From Bacteroides sp. GM023 (GTDB lineage: Bacteria > Bacteroidota > Bacteroidia > Bacteroidales > Bacteroidaceae): a stretch of 64,000 nucleotides of DNA. The stretch's first letter is position 1. The number at the start of each line of letters is the position of its first letter. Position numbers and translations under genes: made by a program. Positions 1-7,776 of the stretch are shown one piece after another. The stretch lies in NCBI RefSeq assembly GCF_014750685.1, contig NZ_JAAXGE010000006.1, positions 310,001-374,000 of the forward strand. The letters are read 5' to 3'. The notes beneath the pieces are model-generated. The model ran no database searches. It was given only the letters and a program-made list of their open reading frames with translations, and had not been told where the DNA came from.

Positions 1-1
1 A

Positions 2-259
2 GCAGAAATACACACAACAACTCCATTGAGTTATCGTGATTATACAGGTACTGAAGACGGTTCCGCATATGGGATTATCAAAAACTATAAATGTCCGCAA
101 ATCGGTTTTGTGTCTACACGAAGCCGGTTAGGAAATCTCTTTTTCACAGGTCAGAACCTGAATGTGCATGGCGCACTGGGCGTAACACTAACAGCTATGC
201 TTACTTGCACCGAATTTGTAGGACAAGAATATTTAGCTAAAAAGGTAGGAAATGCATAA
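2..259 (+). CDS. FAD-dependent oxidoreductase (phytoene desaturase-like), C-terminal fragment
   Basis: The reading frame is open from base 2 to the TAA at 257-259, so this is the last ~85 residues of a gene that starts outside the window. The tail holds a PLSYRDYTGTEDGSAYG stretch and a LFFTGQNLNVHGALGVTLTA stretch. The second is typical of the C-terminal FAD-binding end of CrtI/CrtISO-like polyene desaturases and retinol-saturase-like enzymes, where the G-Q-N segment closes over the flavin. The TTG at 26 is an internal Leu codon, not a start. The stop overlaps the next gene's ATG by 8 bases, so the two are translationally coupled. Substrate unknown; the neighbours suggest polyene or pigment-lipid chemistry (inference). 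Confidence 0.7.
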   Translation, partial: AEIHTTTPLSYRDYTGTEDGSAYGIIKNYKCPQIGFVSTRSRLGNLFFTGQNLNVHGALGVTLTAMLTCTEFVGQEYLAKKVGNA

Positions 260-1949
260 AGCAATCAAGAAAACAATCAAATATACGAGTTATGTTCTAT
301 TGTCGCTCATAGTCGTATTCATAGTCGGAATCAGTTATCTCTATTTTTCTGCGGATATGCAGACACCCAAATGCGAACCGACTATGACCATAGACAAGGT
401 GATGTATGCGGATAGTCTCAATCTCCGGTATTATGCAGGTAACTATCTGCGTCACAGCGACAGCGGACTGTGGGAATTGTTTGTGAAAGGGCCGGCTTTT
501 CGAAGAGGAGAAGCCATCGGCAAGCTATCGTCCGACTTGCTTTATCACCAAGAGAAAGTGTTCGTTGACCAAATCCGTGAAATCGTTCCTTCGGAGAGTT
601 ATCTTAAATTCCTACGGTTCTTTATCGTACTATTCAACCGCGAACTGGGCAAGAATGTACCGGAAGAATTCAGAGATGAAATTTACGGCATCTCGTTGTC
701 GTGTACACACGAATATGACTTTATCGGCAGTCCTTACGAACGCCAGTTGAATTACCATTCGGCACATGACTTGGGACATGCCATGCAAGATTATATGTTA
801 GTGGGATGTAGTTCATTCGCTACTTGGGGAACACAAAGTGCAGATTCATCCCTGCTTATCGGACGTAATTTCGATTTCTATGTCGGAGAGGCCTTTGCTG
901 AAAACAAGTTGGTTTCTTTTTACGCCCCGGAGAAAGGATATGGATTCGCTTCTGTCGGATGGCCTGGCATGATAGGAGTATTATCCGGTATGAACGAAAC
1001 AGGACTCACCGTTACGATTAACGCCGCCAAATCTGCCGTTCCAACAGGTTCCGCCACCCCTATCTCCATCCTAACCAGAGAAATTCTCCAATATGCATCG
1101 ACCATTGACGAAGCCTATGCAATCGCCCGGAAGCGGAAAACATTTGTTTCCGAATCGATCTTAATCGGGTCTGCCAAAGACGGCAAAGCTGCCATCATAG
1201 AGAAATCGCCTGAGAAAACCGCGCTTTTCACCGGAAATGAACCGGACAGGCTTATTTGCACCAATCATTATCAATCAGAAGCATTTAGCAAAGACGAGCG
1301 GAATTTGGAAAATATCCGTACTTCCGACAGTCCCTACCGCTTTGCCCGCTTAGAAGAATTGCTCAATGAGAATCTTCCGATAGATGCTCCCAAAGCTGCC
1401 TCTATCCTTCGCAACCATCAAGGTCTGCAAAACGCGGATTTAGGTTTAGCCAATGAAATGGCTATCAATCAATTCATTGCGCACCATTCTGTTATCTTCC
1501 AACCGGAAAAACGGTTAATGTGGGTATCAACTTCACCGTGGCAGTGTGGGAAGTACGTAGCATACGACCTGAATAAAATATTCAGAGATACCCTTAACTT
1601 CCGCCACGAAATATACATCCCGGAACAAACAATTCCTGCCGATGACTTTATAGAAAAGCCGGAGTTCCAACAACTTCTTACGTACAAGAAACTGACTCCC
1701 ACCCTACTAAAAAAAATAAAGAATAAGGAAAAGGCCGAAGAGAGCCTGTTGATGCAATATGAAGCTTCTAATCCCTCCTTCTATTATGTATATGAAGTGT
1801 TGGGAGACTATTACAAAGCTATGCAACAGCCTCAACAAGCCATTGCCTATTGGCAAAAAGCGCTTAGTAAACCGATTCCCAAATTGCAAGAGAAAGACCG
1901 TATCCAACAGAAAATCCAAAAACAATCCAAAGATGGAAAAGAATCCTGA
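252..1949 (+). CDS. Membrane-anchored Ntn-hydrolase, C45/choloylglycine-hydrolase-like acyltransferase
   Basis: 565 aa. An N-terminal hydrophobic segment (residues ~12-33) looks like an uncleaved anchor or signal. The catalytic region begins at Cys186 in VGCSSFATWG, followed by LLIGRNFDFY (~201-210). This Cys plus G-R-N-x-D pattern marks Ntn hydrolases of the acyl-CoA:6-aminopenicillanate acyltransferase (C45) and choloylglycine-hydrolase type, in which Cys becomes the N-terminal nucleophile after self-cleavage. A later MNETGLTVTINAA stretch fits the same fold. The C-terminus (~505-550) carries one TPR-like hairpin. Acyl transfer or amide hydrolysis in the periplasm is likely; the substrate is unknown. 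It is not a typical soluble bile-salt hydrolase, given the long N-terminal extension and anchor. It overlaps both neighbours. Confidence 0.75.
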   Translation: MHKAIKKTIKYTSYVLLSLIVVFIVGISYLYFSADMQTPKCEPTMTIDKVMYADSLNLRYYAGNYLRHSDSGLWELFVKGPAFRRGEAIGKLSSDLLYHQEKVFVDQIREIVPSESYLKFLRFFIVLFNRELGKNVPEEFRDEIYGISLSCTHEYDFIGSPYERQLNYHSAHDLGHAMQDYMLVGCSSFATWGTQSADSSLLIGRNFDFYVGEAFAENKLVSFYAPEKGYGFASVGWPGMIGVLSGMNETGLTVTINAAKSAVPTGSATPISILTREILQYASTIDEAYAIARKRKTFVSESILIGSAKDGKAAIIEKSPEKTALFTGNEPDRLICTNHYQSEAFSKDERNLENIRTSDSPYRFARLEELLNENLPIDAPKAASILRNHQGLQNADLGLANEMAINQFIAHHSVIFQPEKRLMWVSTSPWQCGKYVAYDLNKIFRDTLNFRHEIYIPEQTIPADDFIEKPEFQQLLTYKKLTPTLLKKIKNKEKAEESLLMQYEASNPSFYYVYEVLGDYYKAMQQPQQAIAYWQKALSKPIPKLQEKDRIQQKIQKQSKDGKES

Positions 1950-3228
1950 AATTCAGTTCCGCTCACCGGAAGAAATAAAGCGCTATCAGGAAGAACAGCT
2001 GACCGAAGCGTTAGCCTACCTGCAAGCACATTCTAAGTTCTATCAACAGATGTTCGAAGAACATCACATTGATATCAATCAGATAAAAAAGATAGAAGAC
2101 CTGCAACAAATCCCCGTCACCACCAAGACTGATTTGCAGCTTCATAATGATGATTTTATTTGTGTAGGCAAAGAAGAAATTATCGACTATGTGACGACTT
2201 CCGGCACTCTGGGCGACCCGGTGACTTTTGTCCTCACTTCCGAGGATTTGGACAGATTATCCTATAACGAGTATTTATCTTTCACCACTACCGGATGTAC
2301 CAAGCAAGACATCCTGCAACTGATGACTACTATCGACCGTCGCTTCATGGCCGGACTTGCTTACTATATGGGAGCTCGAGAACTGGGCATGGGAGTGATC
2401 CGTGTAGGTAATGGCATCCCCGAACTGCAATGGGACACGATTCGCCGTATACAACCTACTTGCGGAATGGTAGTTCCCTCTTTTCTTATCAAGCTGATAG
2501 AGTTTGCCGAGAAGAACCATATTGACCATAATGCATGTTCCATGCAGAAATGCATCTGTATTGGCGAAGCTTTGCGTAACCAGGAATTTCTGTTAAACAC
2601 ACTCGGACAAAAGATTCACGATAAATGGCCTGCCTTGCAATTGTATTCTACGTATGCTTCTACTGAAATGCAATCATCTTTCACCGAATGCAACGAGTTC
2701 CACGGCGGACACTTACAACCGGAACTTATCATCGTTGAGTTTTTAGATGACAACAACCGTCCGGTTGCAGAAGGTGAAGCAGGCGAAGTAACTATCACAA
2801 CACTGGGAGTCAAAGGTATGCCCCTACTTCGTTTCAAGACAGGCGATGTTTGTTATCACCACACCGCCCCTTGTGCTTGCGGACGAAATACCATCCGTCT
2901 CAGCTCTATCCTCGGACGGAAAGGACAAATGATAAAATACAAAGGGACTACTTTATATCCACCCGCACTATTTGATATTTTAGACAATATACCTCTGGTA
3001 AAGAACTATATTATAGAAGTTTACACCAACGAATTGGGCACTGATGAGATTCTGATTCGTATAGGAAGCGAAAATCGTAGTGAGAATTTTGCCAAAGAGA
3101 TTAAAGACCTATTCCGTTCAAAAGTAAGAGTGGCACCAAGCATCAATTTCGAGTCGGCAGAGTATATTGCCAAAATACAAATGCCTCCTATGAGTCGAAA
3201 AGCGATTAAATTCATTGATTTACGATAA
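1933..3228 (+). CDS. Phenylacetate-CoA ligase-like (PaaK family) adenylate-forming enzyme
   Basis: 431 aa from the ATG at 1933, which overlaps the end of the preceding gene by 17 bases. The same frame is open upstream but only reads the preceding gene out of frame, and 431 aa is the usual PaaK length. Motifs: the Ser/Thr/Gly-rich phosphate loop YVTTSGTLGDPVTF, YSTYASTEMQ (adenylate core), LLRFKTGDV and a CACGRN Cys pair, then GRKGQMIKYKGTTLYP leading into the small C-terminal domain. These enzymes activate aryl or acyl carboxylates with ATP and pass them to CoA or a carrier protein. The coupling to an FAD oxidoreductase and an Ntn hydrolase suggests loading or release in an aryl-polyene/flexirubin-type pathway (inference). 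It could also be a LuxE-like acyl-protein synthetase. Confidence 0.75.
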   Translation: MEKNPEIQFRSPEEIKRYQEEQLTEALAYLQAHSKFYQQMFEEHHIDINQIKKIEDLQQIPVTTKTDLQLHNDDFICVGKEEIIDYVTTSGTLGDPVTFVLTSEDLDRLSYNEYLSFTTTGCTKQDILQLMTTIDRRFMAGLAYYMGARELGMGVIRVGNGIPELQWDTIRRIQPTCGMVVPSFLIKLIEFAEKNHIDHNACSMQKCICIGEALRNQEFLLNTLGQKIHDKWPALQLYSTYASTEMQSSFTECNEFHGGHLQPELIIVEFLDDNNRPVAEGEAGEVTITTLGVKGMPLLRFKTGDVCYHHTAPCACGRNTIRLSSILGRKGQMIKYKGTTLYPPALFDILDNIPLVKNYIIEVYTNELGTDEILIRIGSENRSENFAKEIKDLFRSKVRVAPSINFESAEYIAKIQMPPMSRKAIKFIDLR

Positions 3229-3289
3229 TTATTTCCTACTTTTGGAAGATTAATAACAATACACACATATCATTTAAACTATCACGTAT

Positions 3290-3859
3290 ATGAAAAAACT
3301 TATTCTATTCTTGTTCTTAAGCACTAGCCTGTTCTGTTTCGGACAAGGCAAGAGTGCATTGAAAGATGTGCAGTCTATCAAATTCTATGGCGTAGACTAC
3401 TCTCAAGTCAAAGTTTTCGGAGCGGATGAATCACCGCTACAATTCAAAGATGCTTTCAGACGCATCAATGAACTGTTTATCACGGAAGCTAAAAAATACA
3501 ATGTTGGCAAACAGCTTAGAAAAGAGGTAACTGAAATCTCACTGGATGCTGTTAATCAAGTAAACGATGGTATTAACTTGTCTGAATTAATGACTTCTAA
3601 AACAGAGTATAGTCTTGACAAGGAACAAATCAGTGCAGCCATCAAAGCGCTGCCTATTCAGAAAATACCAGGTGTAGGCATGGTATTTATCGCACAATTT
3701 CTGGATAAATCAAAGAACAGAGGTACTTATGAAGTAGTATTCTTCGATACCGAAACTAAGGAAATCATCGAAGAATGGATTACAGAAGGAAAAGCCGGTG
3801 GGTTCGGATTACGTAACTACTGGGCAGGTTCCATTTATAAAGCACTCAAACAATTATAA
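3290..3859 (+). CDS. Secreted protein of unknown function
   Basis: 189 aa with a clear N-terminal signal peptide (MKKLILFLFLSTSLFCFGQG) and no lipobox, so probably periplasmic. I recognise no family. The mature part is mixed alpha/beta, with a VVFFDTETKEIIEEW strand pattern near the C-terminus like that of small periplasmic Bacteroidetes proteins. It is followed 18 bases later by another secreted protein and then a third, all on the same strand, and probably forms a three-gene unit ending at the terminator at 5308-5345. Confidence 0.6.
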   Translation: MKKLILFLFLSTSLFCFGQGKSALKDVQSIKFYGVDYSQVKVFGADESPLQFKDAFRRINELFITEAKKYNVGKQLRKEVTEISLDAVNQVNDGINLSELMTSKTEYSLDKEQISAAIKALPIQKIPGVGMVFIAQFLDKSKNRGTYEVVFFDTETKEIIEEWITEGKAGGFGLRNYWAGSIYKALKQL

Positions 3860-3877
3860 ACCAATAGATATAGATTC

Positions 3878-4618
3878 ATGAGAAAATTACTATTATTACT
3901 GACTCTATTACTGAGTATCAGTACTTATGTCGCAGCACAAAACTACACAGAAGTTGTGTATCTGAAAAACGGAAGTGTTATCAAAGGAGTTATCATTGAA
4001 CAAGTGCCCAATGTCTCTCTAAAAATTAAAACAAGTGATGGCAGCCTCATTATCTGTCAAATGAATGATGTAGAGAAAATCACCAAAGAAGAACGATACA
4101 CAAGAGATTATCGCAAAGATGTTGACAATCGCAAAGCAGCTAGAAATACATTAAAAGGTTATAAAGGTTTTGTTGACGCTGCATATATCGAAGATGTCAG
4201 TGACTACAATGCCTCCAAAGTAGAATTATCAACGACCCACGGTTATCAATTCAACAACTACTTCTTCGTAGGTGCCGGTGTTGCCCTTAATTACTATACG
4301 GATGCGGATATTATCGCAGTACCCATCTATGCCAACTTCAGAGCTAACTTCATTAATAAAAGAATTACTCCGTTTGCCGACGTAAAAAGCGGATATTCCA
4401 CAGGGGATGTAGAAGGTGTATATGCTTCTATAGGAGTAGGTGTGCGCTTCTCTTTAAAAGGGAAAAAAGCCTTGAATTTAGCCTTAGTGTACAACTACCA
4501 AGATTACGATACGACAGTTGATTATAGTTATAGTTACGGAGGTTATTACCGCCATGATTCTTGGGATGAAACACTGGGATTGCAAGGAGTAGGACTAAGA
4601 TTCGGATTTGAATTCTAA
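3878..4618 (+). CDS. Outer-membrane beta-barrel-like protein with N-terminal small beta domain
   Basis: 246 aa, signal peptide ending at VAAQ (~21). The first mature section (NGSVIKGVIIEQ ... IKTSDGSLI) is a small all-beta module seen before outer-membrane barrels in Bacteroidetes. After a basic linker (RKDVDNRKAARN), residues ~90-246 alternate polar and aromatic residues, with repeated Gly-Tyr and a terminal GLRFGFEF; ending in Phe is characteristic of BAM-inserted barrels. Likely an eight-strand barrel in the outer membrane. Function unknown. It sits between two other secreted proteins. Confidence 0.6.
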   Translation: MRKLLLLLTLLLSISTYVAAQNYTEVVYLKNGSVIKGVIIEQVPNVSLKIKTSDGSLIICQMNDVEKITKEERYTRDYRKDVDNRKAARNTLKGYKGFVDAAYIEDVSDYNASKVELSTTHGYQFNNYFFVGAGVALNYYTDADIIAVPIYANFRANFINKRITPFADVKSGYSTGDVEGVYASIGVGVRFSLKGKKALNLALVYNYQDYDTTVDYSYSYGGYYRHDSWDETLGLQGVGLRFGFEF

Positions 4619-4663
4619 ATCATACGTTTCGAACAACCAACAAACAGATAATCAAACAGAAGC

Positions 4664-5275
4664 ATGAAAAAGACAATCACAACACTTCTACTATTATGCT
4701 GTATTACTACATTCTCATTTGCACAGAGCATAGTTCTGACTTCCGGTTCTATTGATTTTATTAAAGACCAGAAGATTATTGATTTTTCTTTCTCTTATGA
4801 AGAAATGCTAGTAGGTAAACTTACCGAAAACGAATATGTAAATAAGAAAATCTCGGACTATAATAAGAAAGAGGAAGGCAAAGGAGAGCAATGGAAAGAA
4901 GCTTGGTATGGCGACCGTAAAGAACGGTTTGAGCCCAAATTCCTGGAACTTTTCGACAAGTATATGAGTGAGGTAGATGTTGAAGCAGGTACAGAAGGGG
5001 CGCAATATCGGATTGAAATCAACACTGATTTCACCGAACCCGGCTGGAATGTAGGTGTCATGCGTCAAAATGCATCAATCGATCTGAGTTGTAAAGTGAA
5101 GAATATTGAAACAGGCGAGCAAGTGGCCTCCATCAAAATTCGTAATGCCTCTGCCAATAATTTCTGGGGGACTGACTTTACTTCTGGATACCGCGTTCAG
5201 GAAACGTATGCCAAGGCAGGAAGAGAACTCGCCAAATTCTTTATCAAGAAAGCGAAGTTGCGTACAGTAAAATAA
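4664..5275 (+). CDS. Secreted protein of unknown function
   Basis: 203 aa with signal peptide (cleavage likely after FSFAQ, ~21). The mature protein starts with beta-rich sequence (SIDFIKDQKIIDFSFSYEEM), has a charged linker (NKKEEGKGEQWKEAW), then a second domain with a YRIEINTDF stretch and the end KFFIKKAKLRTVK. No family recognised. Last gene before a strong hairpin terminator; probably cotranscribed with the two genes before it. Confidence 0.55.
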   Translation: MKKTITTLLLLCCITTFSFAQSIVLTSGSIDFIKDQKIIDFSFSYEEMLVGKLTENEYVNKKISDYNKKEEGKGEQWKEAWYGDRKERFEPKFLELFDKYMSEVDVEAGTEGAQYRIEINTDFTEPGWNVGVMRQNASIDLSCKVKNIETGEQVASIKIRNASANNFWGTDFTSGYRVQETYAKAGRELAKFFIKKAKLRTVK

Positions 5276-5307
5276 TACTAGCAAATATCCCTAAAACTGA
5301 AAAAGAT

Positions 5308-5345
5308 AAGGCAACTAATTCATTGCGAGTTAGTTGCCTTTTTTG
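5308..5345. terminator. Intrinsic terminator between convergent genes
   Basis: An 11-bp perfect stem (AAGGCAACTAA / TTAGTTGCCTT, 5308-5318 with 5330-5340) is followed by five T on the plus strand; the A-rich left flank makes it usable on the minus strand too. It separates the secreted-protein unit from the alkaline phosphatase gene coming the other way. Confidence 0.85.
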
Positions 5346-5370
5346 TAGGGATATTCAGTAAATATCCCTA
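5346..5370. repeat. Inverted repeat TAGGGATATT / AATATCCCTA
   Basis: A 10-bp perfect inverted repeat with a 5-base loop, immediately after the terminator. A further AATATCCCTA copy lies at 5283-5292, on the other side of the terminator. It could act as a second terminator stem for the minus-strand phosphatase gene, which ends at 5396. Confidence 0.6.
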
Positions 5371-5395
5371 TTTATTCGCTCAATAATCTCCCATT

Positions 5396-6799
5396 TTACT
5401 TGATAGTAAACAACTTCCTCAAAATATTAGCCATATCCGTATTATCCCTTCTACCCGAATACAGATGAGCCTGTTTTCCTATAGCATACAAAGGTACAGG
5501 AGCACCGGTATGAGTTTTGGTTGTCCATCCGATAGAAGCTTTTTTATCCAGTAAGGCTATGGCAGCCACCGCCAAAGGTTCATCTTTGGCATAAAGGCTC
5601 ACTACATCTTTCGATTTCTTCTTTAAGAAAGATTCTTCATAGCATACTAATAATTCCAGTTCTTCACGCGGGGCAATAGTAATCTGTCCCCAAAAGCCCA
5701 GGTTCTTTTTCAAGAATGCTTTCATATCTTCCCAAGAAGGAATCATCTCACCGCTTTTCATCTCACGCATGGTCTTCGTCAGAGCTTCCTGTGAACATTG
5801 CTGATGCTTCAAGAGTTCAATATTCAGATTCATATTGGAGTTTCCTAATCCTAGCCCGCCGGTTTCATGGTCGGCAGTGACAAGTATCAGTGTTTCGTTC
5901 GGATGTTTCTTGTAGAATTCATAAGCCATACGGATACATTGGTCAAAGTCAATCGTTTCTGTTACAACCGTTGCCGCATCGTGGGCATGGGCAGCCCAGT
6001 CTATCTTGCCGCCTTCCACCATCATGAAGAATCCTTTCTTGGCTGTTTCTTCGAAATTATCCAAACAGGCTTTTGTCAAGTCAGGCAATCCCAGTTCCTT
6101 ATCCGAACGGTCTAATGCATACTCCAGGCTCCCCCGAATTGTATCGACAGGAAATAAAAGTACTTTATCTTTTGCATGATTACGATTATACGCTTCCATT
6201 CCACGATACATCGAATATCCTTTCTGATTAAACAGGTCATAAAGACAAGGTGCTGAAGGGTTACGCTTGTTGCGAGGTTCAAGTAATCCTGCTCCACCGA
6301 AAAAGTCGAAGCCTGAGTTGGCAGCATCCACTCCGATTTCATAATACATGGAACGGTCGGGTTGGGATGCATAAAATCCACCGGGAGTGGCATGGTCAAT
6401 AGAAGCAGAAGTGATTATTCCTATTTTATAACCTTTATCTTTCAGTTGGCATGCCAAAGACTTCAAGCCATGCTTCTTTTCTGCATCCATTCCTATCACG
6501 TAGTTAGTTGTTTTTTCTCCTGTTGCCAAGGCAGTGGCGGCGGCAGAAGAACAAGTAATCAGATGAGAAGCCGAACGGGTACAAACTTGCGTCATGACGG
6601 GAAAAGTAGGAAACAACAATGAACGTTCACCGGTATCCGTGCCAACTTTCTCCGCATATATTTGGGTAGCTTCCACATGATTGAAGCCCATACCGTCGCC
6701 GATAAATAAAAAGATGTATTTGGGTGTTTGCGCTCCATACATCAGGGAACTGCCTAATAGCAGTAGTCCGAACAAAGTAAATCTAAAAAGTTTCGTCAT
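5396..6799 (-). CDS. Alkaline phosphatase (PhoA superfamily), periplasmic
   Basis: 467 aa from the ATG at 6799, chosen because it directly precedes a signal peptide (MTKLFRFTLFGLLLLGSSLMYGA); an upstream in-frame ATG at 6841 would add 14 residues. Metal and catalytic motifs are in order: FIGDGMGFNH (32-41), ITCSSAAATALATG (81-94, nucleophile Ser84), MVEGGKIDWAAHAHD (260-274), TADHETGG (308-315) and THTGAPVPLYA near the C-terminus. The residue before the nucleophile is Cys rather than the Asp of E. coli PhoA. It hydrolyses phosphomonoesters in the periplasm. It follows the periplasmic phosphodiester glycosidase by 70 bases on the same strand, so it may complete dephosphorylation in this PUL. 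A two-copy 17-bp direct repeat sits in that gap. Confidence 0.9.
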   Translation of the reverse strand: MTKLFRFTLFGLLLLGSSLMYGAQTPKYIFLFIGDGMGFNHVEATQIYAEKVGTDTGERSLLFPTFPVMTQVCTRSASHLITCSSAAATALATGEKTTNYVIGMDAEKKHGLKSLACQLKDKGYKIGIITSASIDHATPGGFYASQPDRSMYYEIGVDAANSGFDFFGGAGLLEPRNKRNPSAPCLYDLFNQKGYSMYRGMEAYNRNHAKDKVLLFPVDTIRGSLEYALDRSDKELGLPDLTKACLDNFEETAKKGFFMMVEGGKIDWAAHAHDAATVVTETIDFDQCIRMAYEFYKKHPNETLILVTADHETGGLGLGNSNMNLNIELLKHQQCSQEALTKTMREMKSGEMIPSWEDMKAFLKKNLGFWGQITIAPREELELLVCYEESFLKKKSKDVVSLYAKDEPLAVAAIALLDKKASIGWTTKTHTGAPVPLYAIGKQAHLYSGRRDNTDMANILRKLFTIK

Positions 6800-6829
6800 C
6801 TCGTTTTTCGTTTTATACATATTGTTGAT

Positions 6830-6863
6830 AATGTACATCATTCATAAATGTACGCCATTCATA
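6830..6863. repeat. 17-bp direct repeat, two copies, upstream of alkaline phosphatase
   Basis: AATGTACATCATTCATA (6830-6846) is followed directly by AATGTACGCCATTCATA (6847-6863), 15 of 17 identical. It lies between the second phosphodiester glycosidase and the phosphatase start. It may be a regulator-binding direct repeat, for example a phosphate-response site, or a chance tandem duplication. Confidence 0.55.
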
Positions 6864-6869
6864 AAAAGG

Positions 6870-7727
6870 TTATTGATGAACATAAAGGATATTGGGTACT
6901 TTACGCTCTCCGACATGGTCAAATCGTTTATTATCACAAGGATAATTGACAATTCCATTATCTGCCGCACCGGACAACCAAAGAGTGGTGGAACCTCCTC
7001 CATCCAGGTTTAAGGCATCCTTTCCTCCTAAAATCCGAATCAGATGTGCCAGTTCCGGGATATTCACTCCACCGGCATATTCCGGGAAACGCCCGTCTAC
7101 CGTTATAAACAGTATCTTTCCATCTTTAGTAATGGATACAGCACTACGGGGATGTTTATTCCGGATGAAATTCACTTCACATGAACTCCAGTCACAAATC
7201 TGACCGTCCTTTAACATTAACGGGCCGGAGGCTAGTATTGTACTCACTTTTCCTCTGTTTTTTTTCTCTATTTGCCTGTTCCATGGTATTAACTTCATCT
7301 TTCCCTTGCGTATAGAAATGGCTCCGGTGACACGTAGTTTAAACTCACCCAAAGTAGTCGTATCAACTACTTGGCGACCTACTTTCAGAAAGCAGACCGA
7401 GTTTCCCCGTTTCATATCAAAATAGGAGCCATTAATTGCTGCAACGGCATTATGTTCTGAAGCTATCCGACTTGTTTCTTTCATCTTGTCCGAAACGGCA
7501 ATATCGACTTTCAAACCTGCACCGGGATCAATTTCTATCAGACTGACAGATTGAATCCCTTGATATAATTGGGGGATGGAAGCATACTTATGAACAATTC
7601 CCTTTTGAGGATTTTCTATCTTCCAGGATGCAGATACGATTGCCAGTGAATCCGATGCCGTTTGCCCTTTTACTATTCCGACAGAACATAAAGCCAGGAC
7701 AATGATTAACAAGTTTCTTTTCATCAT
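6870..7727 (-). CDS. Phosphodiester glycosidase (NAGPA/DUF2233 family), periplasmic
   Basis: 285 aa. Signal peptide MMKRNLLIIVLALCSVGIVKGQ without a lipobox, so probably periplasmic. The NAGPA fold is marked by AAINGSYFDM (~93-102), HPRSAVSI, LFITVDGRFPEYAGG and the signature ALNLDGGGSTTLW near the end. The family includes the human mannose-6-phosphate uncovering enzyme, which removes GlcNAc from GlcNAc-1-phospho-6-mannose and leaves the phosphomonoester. The true substrate here is unknown. Located between a BACON-LRR lipoprotein and an alkaline phosphatase, it would act on imported oligosaccharides and hand phosphorylated products to the phosphatase (inference). It is paralogous to the lipoprotein at 9232-10167. 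Confidence 0.85.
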   Translation of the reverse strand: MMKRNLLIIVLALCSVGIVKGQTASDSLAIVSASWKIENPQKGIVHKYASIPQLYQGIQSVSLIEIDPGAGLKVDIAVSDKMKETSRIASEHNAVAAINGSYFDMKRGNSVCFLKVGRQVVDTTTLGEFKLRVTGAISIRKGKMKLIPWNRQIEKKNRGKVSTILASGPLMLKDGQICDWSSCEVNFIRNKHPRSAVSITKDGKILFITVDGRFPEYAGGVNIPELAHLIRILGGKDALNLDGGGSTTLWLSGAADNGIVNYPCDNKRFDHVGERKVPNILYVHQ

Positions 7728-7776
7728 AAGAACAGACCAATAAATGGTGTTAAGTTAATAAATCAATTAAGTTCTT

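Noticed and set aside
26..28. TTG at 26 as a gene start
   Set aside because: The frame continues to the left edge and encodes conserved family sequence before that codon.
1759..1932. Upstream extension of the PaaK-like ligase to 1759
   Set aside because: It overlaps the previous gene out of frame and adds sequence unlike the family; the ATG at 1933 gives the normal length.
252..1949. Bile salt hydrolase
   Set aside because: The Cys nucleophile and GRNFDF fit the superfamily, but the catalytic Cys is at 186 behind a membrane anchor, unlike bile salt hydrolases, where it is residue 2.
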